From: Enoplolaimus lenunculus
Taxonomy: Eukaryota > Nematoda > Enoplea > Enoplida > Thoracostomopsidae
DNA: 64,000 bases
Direction: 5' to 3'
Assembly (NCBI GenBank): GCA_030248215.1
Contig: JASANG010000850.1
Location: 1-64,000, forward strand
Shown: positions 1 through 11,401 of the stretch, piece by piece
Layout of the letters: every line of letters begins with the position of its first letter
How positions within the stretch are numbered: the stretch's first letter is position 1
Notes under the pieces: generated by a model
The model's input: the letters and a program-made list of their open reading frames with translations, nothing else
What the model was told of the DNA's origin: nothing
Databases searched by the model: none
Made by a program: the position numbers and the translations under genes

Positions 1-54
1 AGACGTGAACACTTTTGGAAGAAACATATAATAGTGACACTACCGTGTCCCTAT

Positions 55-55
55 G

Positions 56-89
<34 letters not shown>

Positions 90-195
90 CTATATATATT
101 ATTTATATATATGTATATTTATATATATTTATATATTTATATATATATTTATATTTATATATATATTTATATATATATATTTATATATATTAAAC
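55..195. repeat. (TA)n / TATATTTA microsatellite
   Basis: About 140 bp of TA dinucleotides with interspersed TATTTA units. The 58 bp before it are repeated at 35580-35637, where no TA run follows. Confidence 0.9.
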
Positions 196-1499
196 AATTT
201 GCACAATACAACTTTCACAGACAAAAGCTTTCGTACTCATCTATCAAATAGTTTCTGATAAAAACCGCAATTCTTTACTGAGGCGGTCACTTAAGTTGAT
301 GATATCGCTTAAGCTTACACTCTGGCTTAGAAAGGTTACCGTTTGGCTTCCGCTTAATAGCCTGCAGTCTTAAGATTTTATTTGAATTTCGGCTTAAAGC
401 ATTTATTCACGCTTTGAATACCGTCTTCTGATTTTGTTCGCGACTTGTTTTATACATAATCTTTCGTTTTGATTGAAACTCAAAATTCACTTGTAAATTT
501 AGTAGAATTTAAACCACAAACCGATACAACAATCATAATCCGTTGTTGAAAAGCACAATTTAAGCGTTTCAGATAAATGCAAATAGGCATGGTATTGCAA
601 TAATAGTCAAAGACATTGGGGGGCGCATGCAAAACCATTTTTGGTGATTTTTGTTCAGTTTCGTGATCCGAATAACAAGGGGGGAAATGATCAGAGTCGG
701 AGTACCTGTTGCCTTTTAATAGTCCGTACTTGGATAGGGTCCAAAATCTGTAATTAGAGACCATAAATAGATTAATTCGATTTGCGTGCATGCGTCCAGG
801 GTCAAAGTTTACCTGTGCTGCGCTTTAACCGCGGGTATTCCCGAGCCAAATTTGTCTACCCGTCACCAGCCATTACTCGCGTACTCTTCTGCGTTCAATA
901 CAATTGTGTAATTTTATAGTGCATTGATCTTGCTACTTATATTTTCACTGATACGGTGAAAACAGTTTAAAAATTCAAGTTTTTCTATATTATCTGGTTT
1001 CAAGTTTTTTTGGTAAAAAAATTTTAGGTGAATGAAGAATCACAAATTTTTACCAGCGCTTGTGAAATTCTTTACCCGCATGTGTATCCGCGTAAAAATG
1101 GTATTACCCGTCCCGTGTTTACTCGTGGGTACGCGAGAGTGTATAGATGTTTAGTCACCCGATTTACGTTATAAAAAACTTTTGTTAGTACTTTGAAAAC
1201 ACACCATTCAGTAAAAAATGTAACATCGGATAATATTCCACTTTACACTTATCACCGGTAAAACTAAGCATGATTTTTACTCATTTAAGTATGATTTTAT
1301 ATTTCTTTGATGCAACCGAAAATTGATAATGGTGCTTGACAAGTATAGGACAACCCTAACTTTTGGTAAAACTTAATGAGCTAAGTTTGAATTTTACTTT
1401 GGCTGCAGCCACAAAAAATATGCACGGATGGGATCCGGAAACGCAAACGGAAATAAAGGTTACACTATGGCGGTGGCATCAAGGCCTGGCAACTCAACA
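196..1499. other. No gene seen; remnants of a GGGTA/CCCGCG-type repeat
   Basis: AT-rich with scattered stops. Around 797-1140 there are several ACCCG and CGGGTA motifs in both orientations. They resemble the better preserved repeat at 57770-58220, so this is probably an old copy of that family. Nothing coding is supported. Confidence 0.4.
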
Positions 1500-2930
1500 C
1501 ACTGTAAATTTAAATGAGTTGATTTTAGCTCAGAATGAGTTGAATCGCTGCGTCTGAGTTAGGACTATCTGAACGCATAATTCTGTTTTGATTCAACTCA
1601 TTCTGATTTTAATTAATCAACTGTACCGGAATAAACTCAACTGTGAGCGAGAATCAGCTAACATAAATTTCCGGATATCTTTATTTCCAGATAAACCGGT
1701 GCTTATCAATGTTAACGACATTCTTAAACACAACCAAACAGCCCCTAAACTGGTGAATAAGACGGGATACAATTAAGGTTAGTTAATTGATTTGACCGTT
1801 GTACACACTAGACAGTATATGCATTTGTATATATTTATCGGTGTCATCCTAGCTTTGTAGAAATAAATGTTGCGTAGTTTTACGCAAATTTCAAAAAGTT
1901 AGTGCTTTCAGCACAAATTTCATTTTTTGTTTCTAAAATCATAAAAATTAATTTCAATTTTTGTATCTAAAATCATAAAAGAAAACTTCATTTTTTGTAC
2001 TTAAAAACATAAAAGAAAATTTCAATTCTAGTGGTATTTGGAATACCAAACAAGCAGAACCTGGTAGGATATTTTGTATATCAAAAATTATGAAATAGGT
2101 TCCCGAGAAAAAATAAGTGCTTCCAAAAATAGATTGCGGCGGTTCAAAAATTAACGGTTTTTATGACTATAAAGTCTTATTTGACCAGTATATTTTGTTA
2201 TCAATTGCGTCAAGGGTAAGTGTTGCTGAGTATAACAAATAACTTCTATCGTCTATTTCATCTTCGAGCTATCGAGCAGCCTAAAATTCACAAAAAAATC
2301 AATATAACAGCAAAAAATCAGTTGTTTGTAAATCTCTTAAGCCGTTTTACACTCTAAATTCCAGTGAATCAATTAATCAACTCAGACGGAAAGTTAGTTA
2401 ATATTTCTGAGTTAATAACAGTAAACTTTAACTTACTCCGAGTTGACTTGATTCTCTCTATGAGTCAAGTTGACTCCGGGGGAGTTGATGAATTAAATTA
2501 GAATGAGTTGAATAAACTCACATTTGTGAGTTTTGCTAGTCCTAACTCAGACTGAGCGATTCAACTCATTCTGAGTTAAAACAACTGGAATTTACAGAGT
2601 AAAAGTTAAATCTTTAGACTCAGATTTGTGAGCCAAAGCTTTAATCTTTTAGATGTGGGGGAAGATTACAGGTGTAAAACGGTGTGGATAAATTCCAGCG
2701 AGTTGACTTTAACTCAGAGTGAGTTGAATCCGCTCAGCAGCCTGAGCTCACAATTAGTTCTTTCAAAACTCAGAATTCTGAATTGATCAAACTCATTTTG
2801 AGTTAAATCAGCTCACACAGAATTAAATCAGCTCTGAGCGAGTTGTGTTTTTTCTGTTATTAATTCTGAAATGAAACAACAAATTCGTTGTCTGAGTTGA
2901 ATAATCAGCTCATCGGAATTTACCGTGTGT
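1500..2930. mobile_element. Cluster of three TA-type MITEs rich in AACTCA motifs
   Basis: Three decayed copies of the family starting CACTGTAAATT: about 1500-1645 (truncated), 2350-2599 (flanked by TA on both sides) and about 2690-2929. Each is a string of AGTTGA/TCAACT motifs in both orientations. The 1.78-2.33 kb spacer is AT-rich with repeated AAAATCATAAAA blocks and no gene. Confidence 0.6.
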
Positions 2931-3457
2931 TTGCTGCAATTTGCAAACATCGTATGCTTAACATGTCAATTTTAGGAACGAGAATGAAACCAAGCTAACG
3001 AAGTTCTTAACCTAATCTAGCGAGAAGTAAACATTGGCAATCCTTAGACCAGGTAAATTTTACGATAAAATGTACAAAAGCCTATTCGGTAGCGTACAAG
3101 TATTTCCGCGTTGCGATAAGCCGACTAACTATTGTTCATATTGAAATATATCTTTATATTGACGCTGGAACGTTCCACATACGTATTTTGGGCAGCTTTC
3201 CAGCGCAGGAGTAAACAAGTCTGACGTCACGGTATTTTAATTAACTATTACAAATGTATGCGTAGCATCTGTGTATCTACATATCGTTCTAAACTAGAAT
3301 TTGTGCACATAGGAAGTACGTTACATAGCATATCATAGCTTTTCCATGTTCTGTGATCAGACTTGCTTAATAACATTCATGCTGAAGATTTAATATACTA
3401 ACGATCCGTTCAGTACATTATGAGAGTTACACATTTGTGCAACTGTGTTCACAATAC

Positions 3458-3658
3458 CTGATCGTATGCTTTAGTACCCATTTTAAAGTTTGCTTCTAGT
3501 TCTTCATATTTACACTCAAATTCAGCTGTATTTCCAAGCCAGCGCGCTTTCGCTTGTTCTTCTGGCAATTTTTGGTATTCTTTGATTTTTTGTTTGACAC
3601 AATTTGACACTGCACTAACACAGACTGTAACTGTAAATATTAATAGTAATAGCTTCAT
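3458..3658 (-). CDS. First coding exon of a small secreted protein, paralogue A (partial)
   Basis: Read from an ATG at 3658 down to a CAG|GTATTG donor at 3458: 201 nt, 67 codons, phase 0. Residues 1-16 form a signal peptide (MKLLLLIFTVTVCVSA). The rest is charged and rich in Lys/Glu, with cysteines at 20 and 49 and the shared block EEQAKAR. It aligns with the exon at 10880-11080 over all 67 residues without a gap, including both cysteines and the splice site, so the two are paralogues. If the donor were not used, translation would end two codons later. No second exon could be assigned on the minus strand below 3458. I do not recognise the family; it looks secreted. Confidence 0.5.
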
Positions 3659-3922
3659 ATCAGACCGCGATATTTGTCTTATTGAAATGAAAATATTAGC
3701 AAATCTGCAGAGAAACAAAAACGGATTTCGGCGTTTTAAACCAACATCTTTCAGATTTCCGTCTTGACATTTCATATTATTCACTCTTGATATATGAACG
3801 CTTTTTTCAAGACACAAAAAGCCGTTGTTGTATTTTTGACACAATTCCTCAGTTTATAAACATGCACTTCGCGACTTTGAGAACGATAATATAAATTTTA
3901 GACCAGCCGCGTTAGAAATATG

Positions 3923-4179
3923 CACTGTAAATTTCAGTGAGTTGATTTCAAGTCAGAATGAACTGAATCACTCAGTCCGAGTTAGGACTATCGCAACTCA
4001 GAATTTTGAGTTGATTCAAATGATTCTGAGTTAATTAACCAAAAACACACCCAAACTCAACTGAACTCAGATTTAGAATCAACACAACTCACAGTGAGTA
4101 AATGTTTACTGATATTAATGCAGAAATAATCAACTCGCTAGCTGAATTGATTAATCAACTCATTGGTATTTACAGGGTG
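3923..4179. mobile_element. TA-type MITE (CACTGTAAATTTCAGTG family)
   Basis: 257 bp, with ends CACTGTAAATTTCAGTGAG and an inverted counterpart ending TTTACAGGGTG. The interior repeats AGAATGA and AACTCA motifs. The same structure is at 10564-10821, 11402-11654 and 24993-25244. Confidence 0.75.
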
Positions 4180-4699
4180 GCTAAAACTGTTAATGTCCTA
4201 TATTATACCTAACATGGGGCATACCAATACACGTAAGAGATATGAAAACGTACATAATGCAATATTAAAAAACCTATTTTTGGCAGTAATGTTATTAATG
4301 TTCGTGTATTATTAACAATAAAACGCAACAAAAATTCATCAAAATAAGCTAAAATTCGCTAATTCGTTGCCTATTTTTGAATCCGCCTATGTATCAAAAA
4401 TTGTATTCGGGTCTCGCCAGTTCTAACCTATTTTCTGCTCACTATGAGCAACTCAGAGGACACGAGTAACGTCGAATTGAACTCAATGAACAGCGTCTAA
4501 CAATTGTACGCGTACGCGCAGTTTGTCAAAAACTTCAACGCTGTATATACCATTCATTGCAGTTTGCAGAGATATGTCGAACGCTTTGGCATTATCCACG
4601 TGTGACCAAAACGAGTTATGGGCAAAATTGGCATTTGGTTAACTGTCTATAAAAGTGCCAAATCAGTTATTTGATCCATAATTCGCGAGTCTAGAAACC

Positions 4700-4800
4700 T
4701 TAAAAAATCAGTTTTTCAAAAATTCAAATTTTGGCGTGGAAAATAATCAGGAAGATTGCGAGAAGATCAAATATGCAAAATTTTTTTAAAATCTAACCAT
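4700..4800. repeat. Dispersed repeat fragment with AAATATGCA
   Basis: The phrase AAAATTCAAATTTTGG...GATCAAATATGCAAA recurs at 37000-37450, 59390-59650 and 61495-61620. Ends and class are not determined. Confidence 0.5.
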
Positions 4801-4933
4801 TTTAGACGAGTTTTTAATTTATTATATATTTAATTTAATAAAAATCATGTGTTTACAAATATAAAGTTTTCAAATAAATAAATTAAAAGGCCACAAGCTT
4901 TTTTCAGCCGTTTAATTTCAAGCCACTAGACTG

Positions 4934-5172
4934 CACTCAAAAAAGTATTCCTGAAGTTATTCAGAAAACTATTTTCTGTGCCAAATCTGAAAAGTTTTTC
5001 TGATATTTAAGACAATTTTTCTAAACATAAATGGAAAACGTTTATTTTCAGACTTTATTTCAAAACTTTTTTGTTAACTTTTCTGCTATAACAGAAATAC
5101 TTTTCAAGTGCACCTTGCTAAGCATATTTCTTAAATGTAAGAAATTTTTTCTTAAATGTCAGAAATTGTGTA
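4934..5172. mobile_element. MITE of the CACTCAAAAAAGT family, copy 1
   Basis: Begins CACTCAAAAAAGTATTCCTGA and carries many TTTCTGA/TCAGAAA motifs. It is repeated at 9003-9247 and about 18629-18868. Its right end is worn. Confidence 0.65.
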
Positions 5173-5408
5173 CTGCTGGGCCGCGCTTTAATATACCATC
5201 TGTAGCTCTTGACCCATTGGTATACAAAACGTCGTCAAACAATCGAATCGCTTCAGATAATAATCATTCTTTGGTGGATCAACTTCAAAAACTGGATCAA
5301 GCTTCGAAGCTCACCGACCATTCACTAATTCAAACGTTGCATCACAAGGTTGACCATCTACTGGTGACAAGTACTACTAACATTTGAGACCATGGCATTG
5401 GTTACAAG

Positions 5409-5662
5409 GGTCATTTACTTTTAGGGGCGTAACAGTAGAAAAAGCGTATTCCTAAGCCTATGCCTAAGCGTTTGCAAAAATGTGTTCCTAAGCCTAATCC
5501 TAAGCGTTGCAAAAATGTGTTCCTAAGCCTAAGCCTAAACGCAGCAAAAATGCGTTCATAATCTTAAGCCTAAGCCTAATCAAAAAAATGTAATCTAGAA
5601 TCTGAACCTACTGTTTTATAAACCCACCAGAAACCTGGACGCCCCTAAAAGTAGCGTGGGCC
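5409..5662. mobile_element. hAT-like MITE with GGGGCGT ends and CCTAAG repeats
   Basis: Left end GGTCATTTACTTTTAGGGGC and right end GCCCCTAAAAGTAGCGTGGGCC are inverted copies. Flanks are GTTACAAG and GTTGCAAG, an 8-bp duplication with one change. The interior has CCTAAGCCTAAGC runs like the TTAGGC family. Confidence 0.65.
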
Positions 5663-5720
5663 GTTGCAAGTATACTGATTTTCTTATTTTACAGCACAAT
5701 TATGCATGTGCACACTGCTG

Positions 5721-5953
5721 TGTGTATAGAATGTATTCTCAAATGTAAATAGCACTTATTAACAGTTGGTGATAGGTCTTGTAACTTTGGAAGCAGTGAA
5801 CGCTGAGGTTCAAAATTCAGACCATTTTCGGCGTATGATTTGCTCTACTTCTCTACCAATTTTAAGTTCAACAACTGCAATAGTTAGTGAGTTTGAAAAC
5901 CTATTACTAACTGATGATAGTTGCCGTAGGTACACATTTGAGAATATGGGCTT
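5721..5953. mobile_element. MITE of the CTCAAATGTA / CACCTATCACCAG family
   Basis: Left side reads TCTCAAATGTAAATAGCAC and the right side carries the inverted form ending CACATTTGAGAATATGGG. Related copies: 12151-12600 (interrupted), 55826-56043, with partial ones at 30308-30365, 52020-52187 and 54266-54348. Confidence 0.6.
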
Positions 5954-6188
5954 ATGATGTAACCCATGTCATAATTTAGTATAATTTCGAATTGGGCTAG
6001 TCAAAAGCGGAATTCCCACTTTGTGCAAGCTACAAGGTGCAATTCTCACAGACAGTGGTGTCCGTTTTATATTTTAGTTAATATATGCTTTAATAGCGGT
6101 AGGCTGACTCATTCCACGTCGTACTAGCGAAATTTGGAAGTGTTTTCAACTGAACTCCGATTCCTATTGTGACACTTTGTTCAATTAA

Positions 6189-6451
6189 CCCTTTCTCACA
6201 TGAATATTTTCTATTTCCCCTAAGACCTACTTTTATGCTAGGATTCGAACTCCGGTGACTGGAGTGGGAGGCGTATACCATCACCACTCAGTTATAGGAG
6301 CTTGACGCTCGAGCCCGAGGGGGCTCTCACATCTTGTGGTGATTTAGTAGTATGTATACGTGTTGCAATTGTTAAACACGGTGCGATATACATTATTTAA
6401 CGTATATACACTGCGCTTAGTTGCCTATAGGCAACTCAATGTGAGAAGGGG
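6189..6451 (-). mobile_element. piggyBac-like MITE with internal tRNA-like promoter, copy 1
   Basis: TTAA at 6185-6188, then CCCTTTCTCACAT; the right end is ATGTGAGAAGGGG followed by TTAT. CCC...GGG ends at a TTAA target are the signature of piggyBac-type elements. On the minus strand, 6320-6237 reads like a tRNA, with an A-box-like ACTGAGTGGTGATGG and a B box AGTTCGAATCC. Confidence 0.75.
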
Positions 6452-6568
6452 TTATAGATAGTAAACTGAAAATTTTTCGCTTAACGCCCTGGTTTCTAGA
6501 CAAATCTGCACAATTTTACGCCTATTTTTCGTAATATTGTTTTTTGTTTATGTTTCAATGCATAATTC

Positions 6569-6752
6569 GGCCCATGTAAAGATCAGATTTTGAACGTATT
6601 TCTGTGGGACTAGAAAAAAGTAACCTTAACAGCTTTACATTATTTTTTGCTTGGCTTAGGCTGGGGCATAAACTCATTCTTACGTTTAGGCTTAGGCTTA
6701 GTCTTACGCTTAGCAATAATGCTTACACTTCCGCCGCTGTTTACATGGGCCC
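6569..6752. mobile_element. hAT-like MITE, TTAGGC family
   Basis: Starts GGCCCATGTAAAGATCAG and ends TGTTTACATGGGCC. Flanks are CATAATTC and CATACTTC (7 of 8 identical). The interior is TTAGGC-type hexamers. Confidence 0.75.
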
Positions 6753-6877
6753 ATACTTCTGTATTTTTATGGAAATGGTAAAAATCATGGATATGCAAAA
6801 GATCAACAGAAATACCACATTTGTGACAAAATAAAACACAATTATAAGCTTTTATTTGATCTGCATTTTACAAAATA

Positions 6878-7047
6878 CACCGTAAATCCCGTATACAGAA
6901 GAGAATTGGTTATTTTTGGCTACTTCTGAGTTAATAACCGTAACAATCATTTCAGAATTCTAAGTTCTGAAAGATATAATTCAGAGCTCAGGCTTCTGAG
7001 TGGATTCAACTCAGTATGAGTTAAAATCAATTCACTGAAATGTACAG
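6878..7047. mobile_element. TA-type MITE, AACTCA family, degraded
   Basis: Begins CACCGTAAATCCC after TA and ends near TGTACAGTA. It keeps the TCTGAGTTAATAAC and ATTCAACTCAG phrases of the family. Confidence 0.55.
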
Positions 7048-7154
7048 TACAGGCAACGCGAAATATTAAATATCTACGAATAGGCGCTGTTTCGTTAAGT
7101 TGCCGTTAGCCAGTATTTGCCTAAAAATTGTCGGATTTAGAAATATTTTGCATA

Positions 7155-7363
7155 CACTGCATATCATGGTGAGTTAAATTGACTCTGTCCGAATTAGGCT
7201 CCACAGGACTACACAAACGGAGTCAAACTCGGCTCTGCCAGAGTGAAAATTGACTCACTTATTCGCCCGTTTGACTGTGGCGTAGTCGAATTTGACTCAG
7301 TTTGTGTAGTCCCGTAGGGTCTATTTCGAAGAAAGTCAATTTGGCTCACTATTTTTTGCAGTG
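7155..7363. mobile_element. TA-type MITE, AGTCAAATTGACT family
   Basis: TA-flanked, starts CACTGCATATCATGGTGAG and ends TTTTTTGCAGTG. The interior repeats GAGTCAAA and TTGACTC. Same family as 16628-16847, with half copies near 32150-32263 and 44913-45008. Confidence 0.7.
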
Positions 7364-7369
7364 TACTTG

Positions 7370-8368
7370 AGCTTCTTATAATCTCCGCTACTCCATTCCG
7401 CATTGAAATTTCAATTTTTCAAAAATTAAATTTGTTTGGAAAAGCGCCTTCCACTGACATTAATTATTACATTTTGACAAAAATTTGTTTGAGTCACAAG
7501 GAAAACCTTTGGATAAATCCAAATTAATTTTAAATTCAAATTTCATTGTAGAACGAAGGTTAGAATAATCAATGAGGGTTGACCAGCCGAAAAATGTAAA
7601 AAATTGTAAAAATATGACCTGTTTTCAGGCAAACGCCCTTTGGTAAGCAGTTTACAAGATGAAAACAGCGAATAACCGAAGCAATCGGGTCATAGTAGGT
7701 TTCGTGTTCATTTTAAGTAACTCTTTAAATTGAACACTTTACTACATTCCAATAATCAGATCAAATTACAGCTTTGCGATCTTTGGCGGCATGTGTGAGA
7801 ACAGCAGTCCAAAGGAAAATAATGCGAGGTTTATAAGCAGACAAAATGTTACCCATTGTTTAATATTAAAAGACAAACCATATTCAAGATATATATTCCG
7901 TTTACACTTTGAATGTCGACGTCCAGTTTTACCTGTAGCAGAGTGCAACCGGATGCCAGCCTTCGGTTCCGGCTCCGCGCAGAAAATCGACATCCGGCTG
8001 CGGTATAATTTCTGCCGCGTAGCTAACGGCAATTTTTATAGTGAAATTTTGCATAATATTACAAAGTTTATTCGTTTGGTGTGTTTTATTTTAAGGTTTG
8101 GTTCAATTTTTAGTAATTTCGCCTCACTTACGACGTTTAGATTTCCGGTTCCGGTAAACTTTGTTGACCTTCGAGCTCCGGTATTTTGTCACCTCCGTTT
8201 GCACTCTGACAACATGTGAATTTTTTCAACTTAAAGTTGAAGATAAAATCATTTACAAGATTACTTACTCAAATAAGCGACATCAAAAAAAACTAAAAAC
8301 TTTATATTAATTAGTTTAAGCTTTAATTTACGTCTTAAATGAAACAACAAAGCTCGCTTTAGAGTCGC
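7370..8368. other. No gene assigned
   Basis: AT-rich, unassigned. Overlapping ORFs on both strands around 7766-8219 share a GC-richer patch with CCGG motifs (7930-8030) that resembles the hAT CCGG family. That makes both ORFs suspect. No domain recognised. Confidence 0.35.
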
Positions 8369-8574
8369 TGCAGGTGTAAAGAACAGATGCGGAACAGTAA
8401 TATAAGCGCATTTCTAAACCTATTAAGCCTAAGCTTAAGCCTAAGCGTAAGAATGAGTCAAAAGCCTAAACCTAAGCCTAGGCCAAAAGCCAAGCAAAAA
8501 AGTAGTCCAAAGCTTATGCTTATTCTATTGCAGTCCCATAGAAAAACGTTCCGCCCCTGACCTTTACATGGGCC
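8369..8574. mobile_element. hAT-like MITE, TTAGGC family
   Basis: Worn left end (GGTGTAAAGAACAGATGCGG) and intact right end CTTTACATGGGCC. Flanks AGAGTCGC / AGAGTCAC are an 8-bp duplication with one change. Confidence 0.75.
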
Positions 8575-8919
8575 AGAGTCACGTCACTGCAACGAAAATA
8601 GTGGATATGATATGTCCTACACAGGCTTTCATAGAAGCGATAAATTTGAGGTTCGTATAGAAATTTTCGAGCAATATGGAACTATTATAGTAATATTAAT
8701 AAGCACAGATGCAATTAATATTTCGAGTTTAAAATACGAACGTGTCGTTTTTAAAGATGGACCCGTTGTCAAAGGGAGCGTGGGCAACTCAGCCCTTCCT
8801 GGAAAAACTTTGGCCCCTCTTGGAAAATTTTCAACCTTGTTTATTAGTCAACGAAAACTATTATATGCCCCTCCTAACGCAAATTTTAACCTCACTAGCA
8901 AGATGAGCTGGCTACTGTA

Positions 8920-9345
8920 TTATAAGCTTATGCTAAGCCAAAGCCTAAGCCTAAGTCTGAGCCTAATGCCTAAGAATGGGTCTATTCCTAAGCCTAAACC
9001 TACACACAAAAAAGTATTTCTGAATTTATTCAGAAATGTATTTTCTGTGGCAAATCTGAAAAGTTTTTCTGATATTTTAGACAATTTTCTAAAAATAACT
9101 GGAAAACTTTTATTTTCAGACTTTATTTCAAAACTGTCATAAAATGTTTTCTGTTATAACAGAAATACTTTTCAAGTGCACCTTGCTAATTATATTTCTC
9201 AAATGTAAGAAATTTTTTCTTAAATATCAGAAATACTATTTTGAGTGTAAGCCTAAGCCAAGCAAAACAAATAGTCTAAAGCGTAAGCTATTATTCTATT
9301 CTAGTCCCACGGAAAAATGTTCCGCTTCTGATGTTTACATGGGCC
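8920..9345. mobile_element. TTAGGC-family MITE interrupted by another MITE
   Basis: CCTAAG repeats resume on both sides of an insertion at 9003-9247, and the right end is TGTTTACATGGGCC at 9345. The left end is not clear. Confidence 0.65.
9003..9247. mobile_element. MITE of the CACTCAAAAAAGT family, copy 2, nested
   Basis: Sits inside the CCTAAG tract and is flanked by TA on both sides (9001-9002, 9248-9249). It begins CACACAAAAAAGTATTTCTG and ends TTTTGAGTG, fixing the family's ends and its TA target. Confidence 0.75.
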
Positions 9346-9621
9346 AAAGATGTAGACGTTGTTTAATTACATATTTGCAGATAATTCGTCCAGTGTATCC
9401 ATTGCTATTGTTAACAGTTCAATGCGATTTTCAATTTTTTCTTGAAGGGAGTCCGTCTCCTGAAACCTTTATAAAACAACGTAAATATAAATCGGTTTTA
9501 GCAAAACCGAACCCGTTCGCAACTTTTGACAAATTGAAGGAACACTTTTTCTCTGCAGAACCGCTGGGATGGAATGGTTTATACACAGAAAACATTAATT
9601 TTTGCTTGGAATTAAAAATAG

Positions 9622-9695
9622 ATCCTGATGAGATCGAACTCATGCAGTAATGGTACTGTAGACAAAAACTCTACCACGGCGCCACTCAGCCCGTC
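9622..9695 (-). repeat. tRNA-like head of a possible SINE
   Basis: Minus strand reads GGGCTGAGTGGCGCCGTGGTAGAG (A-box region) and then GAGTTCGATCTC (B box) at tRNA spacing. The acceptor stem is not convincing. The body may run on to about 9360, which holds an unrecognised plus-strand ORF. Confidence 0.4.
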
Positions 9696-9837
9696 TATAA
9701 GGCTGCATTTAACGTTGACTATTAACGCAACTAAGCTTTCTGTATTACGATACAGTGCAGTTTAATGCATGCACATCTCACAAGCATTGCTGTGACTTGT
9801 GCGATGGTATAGAATCGGAAATTGCAATAGCCGATTG

Positions 9838-9969
9838 GGTCAATGCATAGAACAGGGCAGGAACAGTAATATAAGTATATTCCTAATTCTAAGCAAAAAA
9901 TTAGAAGCTTAAGCTTACCCTATGCCAGTCCCGCCGGAAAACATTCCGGCCTTGTTCTATACATGAGCC
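9838..9969. mobile_element. hAT-like MITE, TTAGGC family, short copy
   Basis: Ends GGTCAATGCATAGAACAGG and TGTTCTATACATGAGCC. Flanks GCCGATTG / ACCGATTG (7 of 8). Confidence 0.65.
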
Positions 9970-10368
9970 ACCGATTGGATATGTTTTTGCGTAGTATAGT
10001 GTTGTAGCCAAGAACTATTAATATTTTTTCTACGAAATTTGATTTCGAAGACAGAACCACGGAAATTGGTGAATCAAATTAGAAAAGTTTCACAATTTTC
10101 ATGAAAAATGTAAATTCACATTTCTATGGCAAACCAAAACATTATTTGTGTTGCAGTATATCTGTAATAAAAAATTTCAAGATATATATGCGTGACTTAT
10201 ACCCAATTTTAAGCGTACAGCGGCGGATTTTTCGGCAGTTCCATAACGGAAACGGATACAGATTTTTACCGGAAACGGATATCGGGGTAGACCCCGATTG
10301 TGAGACATAGAAACGTACATACGTAACTGTTGCAGCTCGCTGGTTTGAAACGTAGAATAGGAGATGTT

Positions 10369-10552
10369 GGCCAATAGATCAGAGCCGCAACAGTAGCATA
10401 AGCATATTTTTAAACCTAAGCGTTACGCTGAAAGCTTATACGTGAGCTAGGTATTCGGCTCCTAAGCCTAAGCAAAAAAACAGACTAAATCTTGATATTA
10501 CTCTATCGCAGGCCCGTGAAAAAACAGTACGCTCTTGACCTATATTTGTGCC
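10369..10552. mobile_element. TTAGGC-family MITE, degraded
   Basis: Ends near GGCCAATAGATCAGAGCCG and GACCTATATTTGTGCC, with CCTAAGC repeats between. No clear target duplication. Confidence 0.5.
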
Positions 10553-10563
10553 GTGAAGTACTA

Positions 10564-10821
10564 CACTGTAAATTACGGTGAGTTGATTAATCAAATCAAA
10601 CAGGAAATTAGTCATTTCTAGTTATTTCTAAGCTAGAAATTGTAACCGTGAACTCGCTCTGAGTTGATTTAATTCCGAATGAGTTGATTCACGCTACTCA
10701 TAATGTGTTCATTAAATTCAGAATTCTGAGTTCTGCAAGACCAAATTCACAGCTCTGACGACATTCTGAGTGGCTTTAACTCATTCTGAGTTAAAAAATC
10801 AACTCTCTGGAATTTACAGTG
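10564..10821. mobile_element. TA-type MITE, AACTCA family
   Basis: 258 bp flanked by TA. Starts CACTGTAAATTACGGTGAG and ends GGAATTTACAGTG. It lies just downstream of the paralogue B exon on the minus strand. Confidence 0.8.
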
Positions 10822-10879
10822 TACATACAGTTGAGAATACTGTTCCTGGTTTATGGCAGCCAGTAAAAATACCATTTAC

Positions 10880-11080
10880 CTTGTTATACGCATCAGAATC
10901 AGGCTTAAATTTTGCTCGTATTTCATCAAGTTTGCACGCATATTTAGCATGATTTGCTATACGTCGCGCTTTGGCTTGTTCTGCTGTCAACTTGCTGTAT
11001 TGCACAGATTTTTGTTTTATGCACTTCGAATTTGCACTAACGCAAACTGCAACTGCAAGCGTTAATAATAGCAATTTCAT
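10880..11080 (-). CDS. First coding exon of a small secreted protein, paralogue B (partial)
   Basis: Starts at the ATG at 11080 and ends at an AAG|GTAAAT donor at 10880: 201 nt, phase 0, the same length as paralogue A. Signal peptide MKLLLLTLAVAVCVSA, then a Lys-rich mature part with C20 and C49 and the conserved block AEQAKAR. If the donor is ignored the frame runs on to 10814 (88 aa) with two further cysteines, but its last codons enter the TIR of a MITE (10564-10821), so that tail is more likely intron. The downstream exon was not found. Family unknown; the aligned signal peptide, cysteines and donor argue for a real gene pair. Confidence 0.5.
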
Positions 11081-11401
11081 ATTAATACAATGGTTAAGAA
11101 GCTGTAAAAACGTTATGAAACAAGTGTAAAATCACCGTAAGCCTAAGCCGAAGCAAAAAATATGGTCTAAAGTCTAAGCGTACTCTATCGCAGTGCCTCC
11201 AGAGACGCGATTGCCCTAACATAGGCCGCAGCGATAATGCAGGGTCTACAATAAGGAGTATTTCTGGCTGAGCGTACAAATCGCATTCTCTACCTGGAAT
11301 TGAAAATTGTTCAAAATTTTATTTTCAAATTGAATTCCGTTTTTCACCACAGTGTCACTCCTTATTGTGGACCCTGCATACGTGTTAGTATTAACCATTT
11401 A

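Noticed and set aside
9144-9650. 168-codon plus-strand ORF
   Set aside because: Its start lies in a MITE and its end is the complement of a tRNA-like sequence; the middle has no recognised domain, so it is most likely SINE body and MITE read together.
9622-9695. A working tRNA gene
   Set aside because: A and B boxes are present but the acceptor and anticodon stems do not pair; the same holds for 39195-39255 and 47512-47615.
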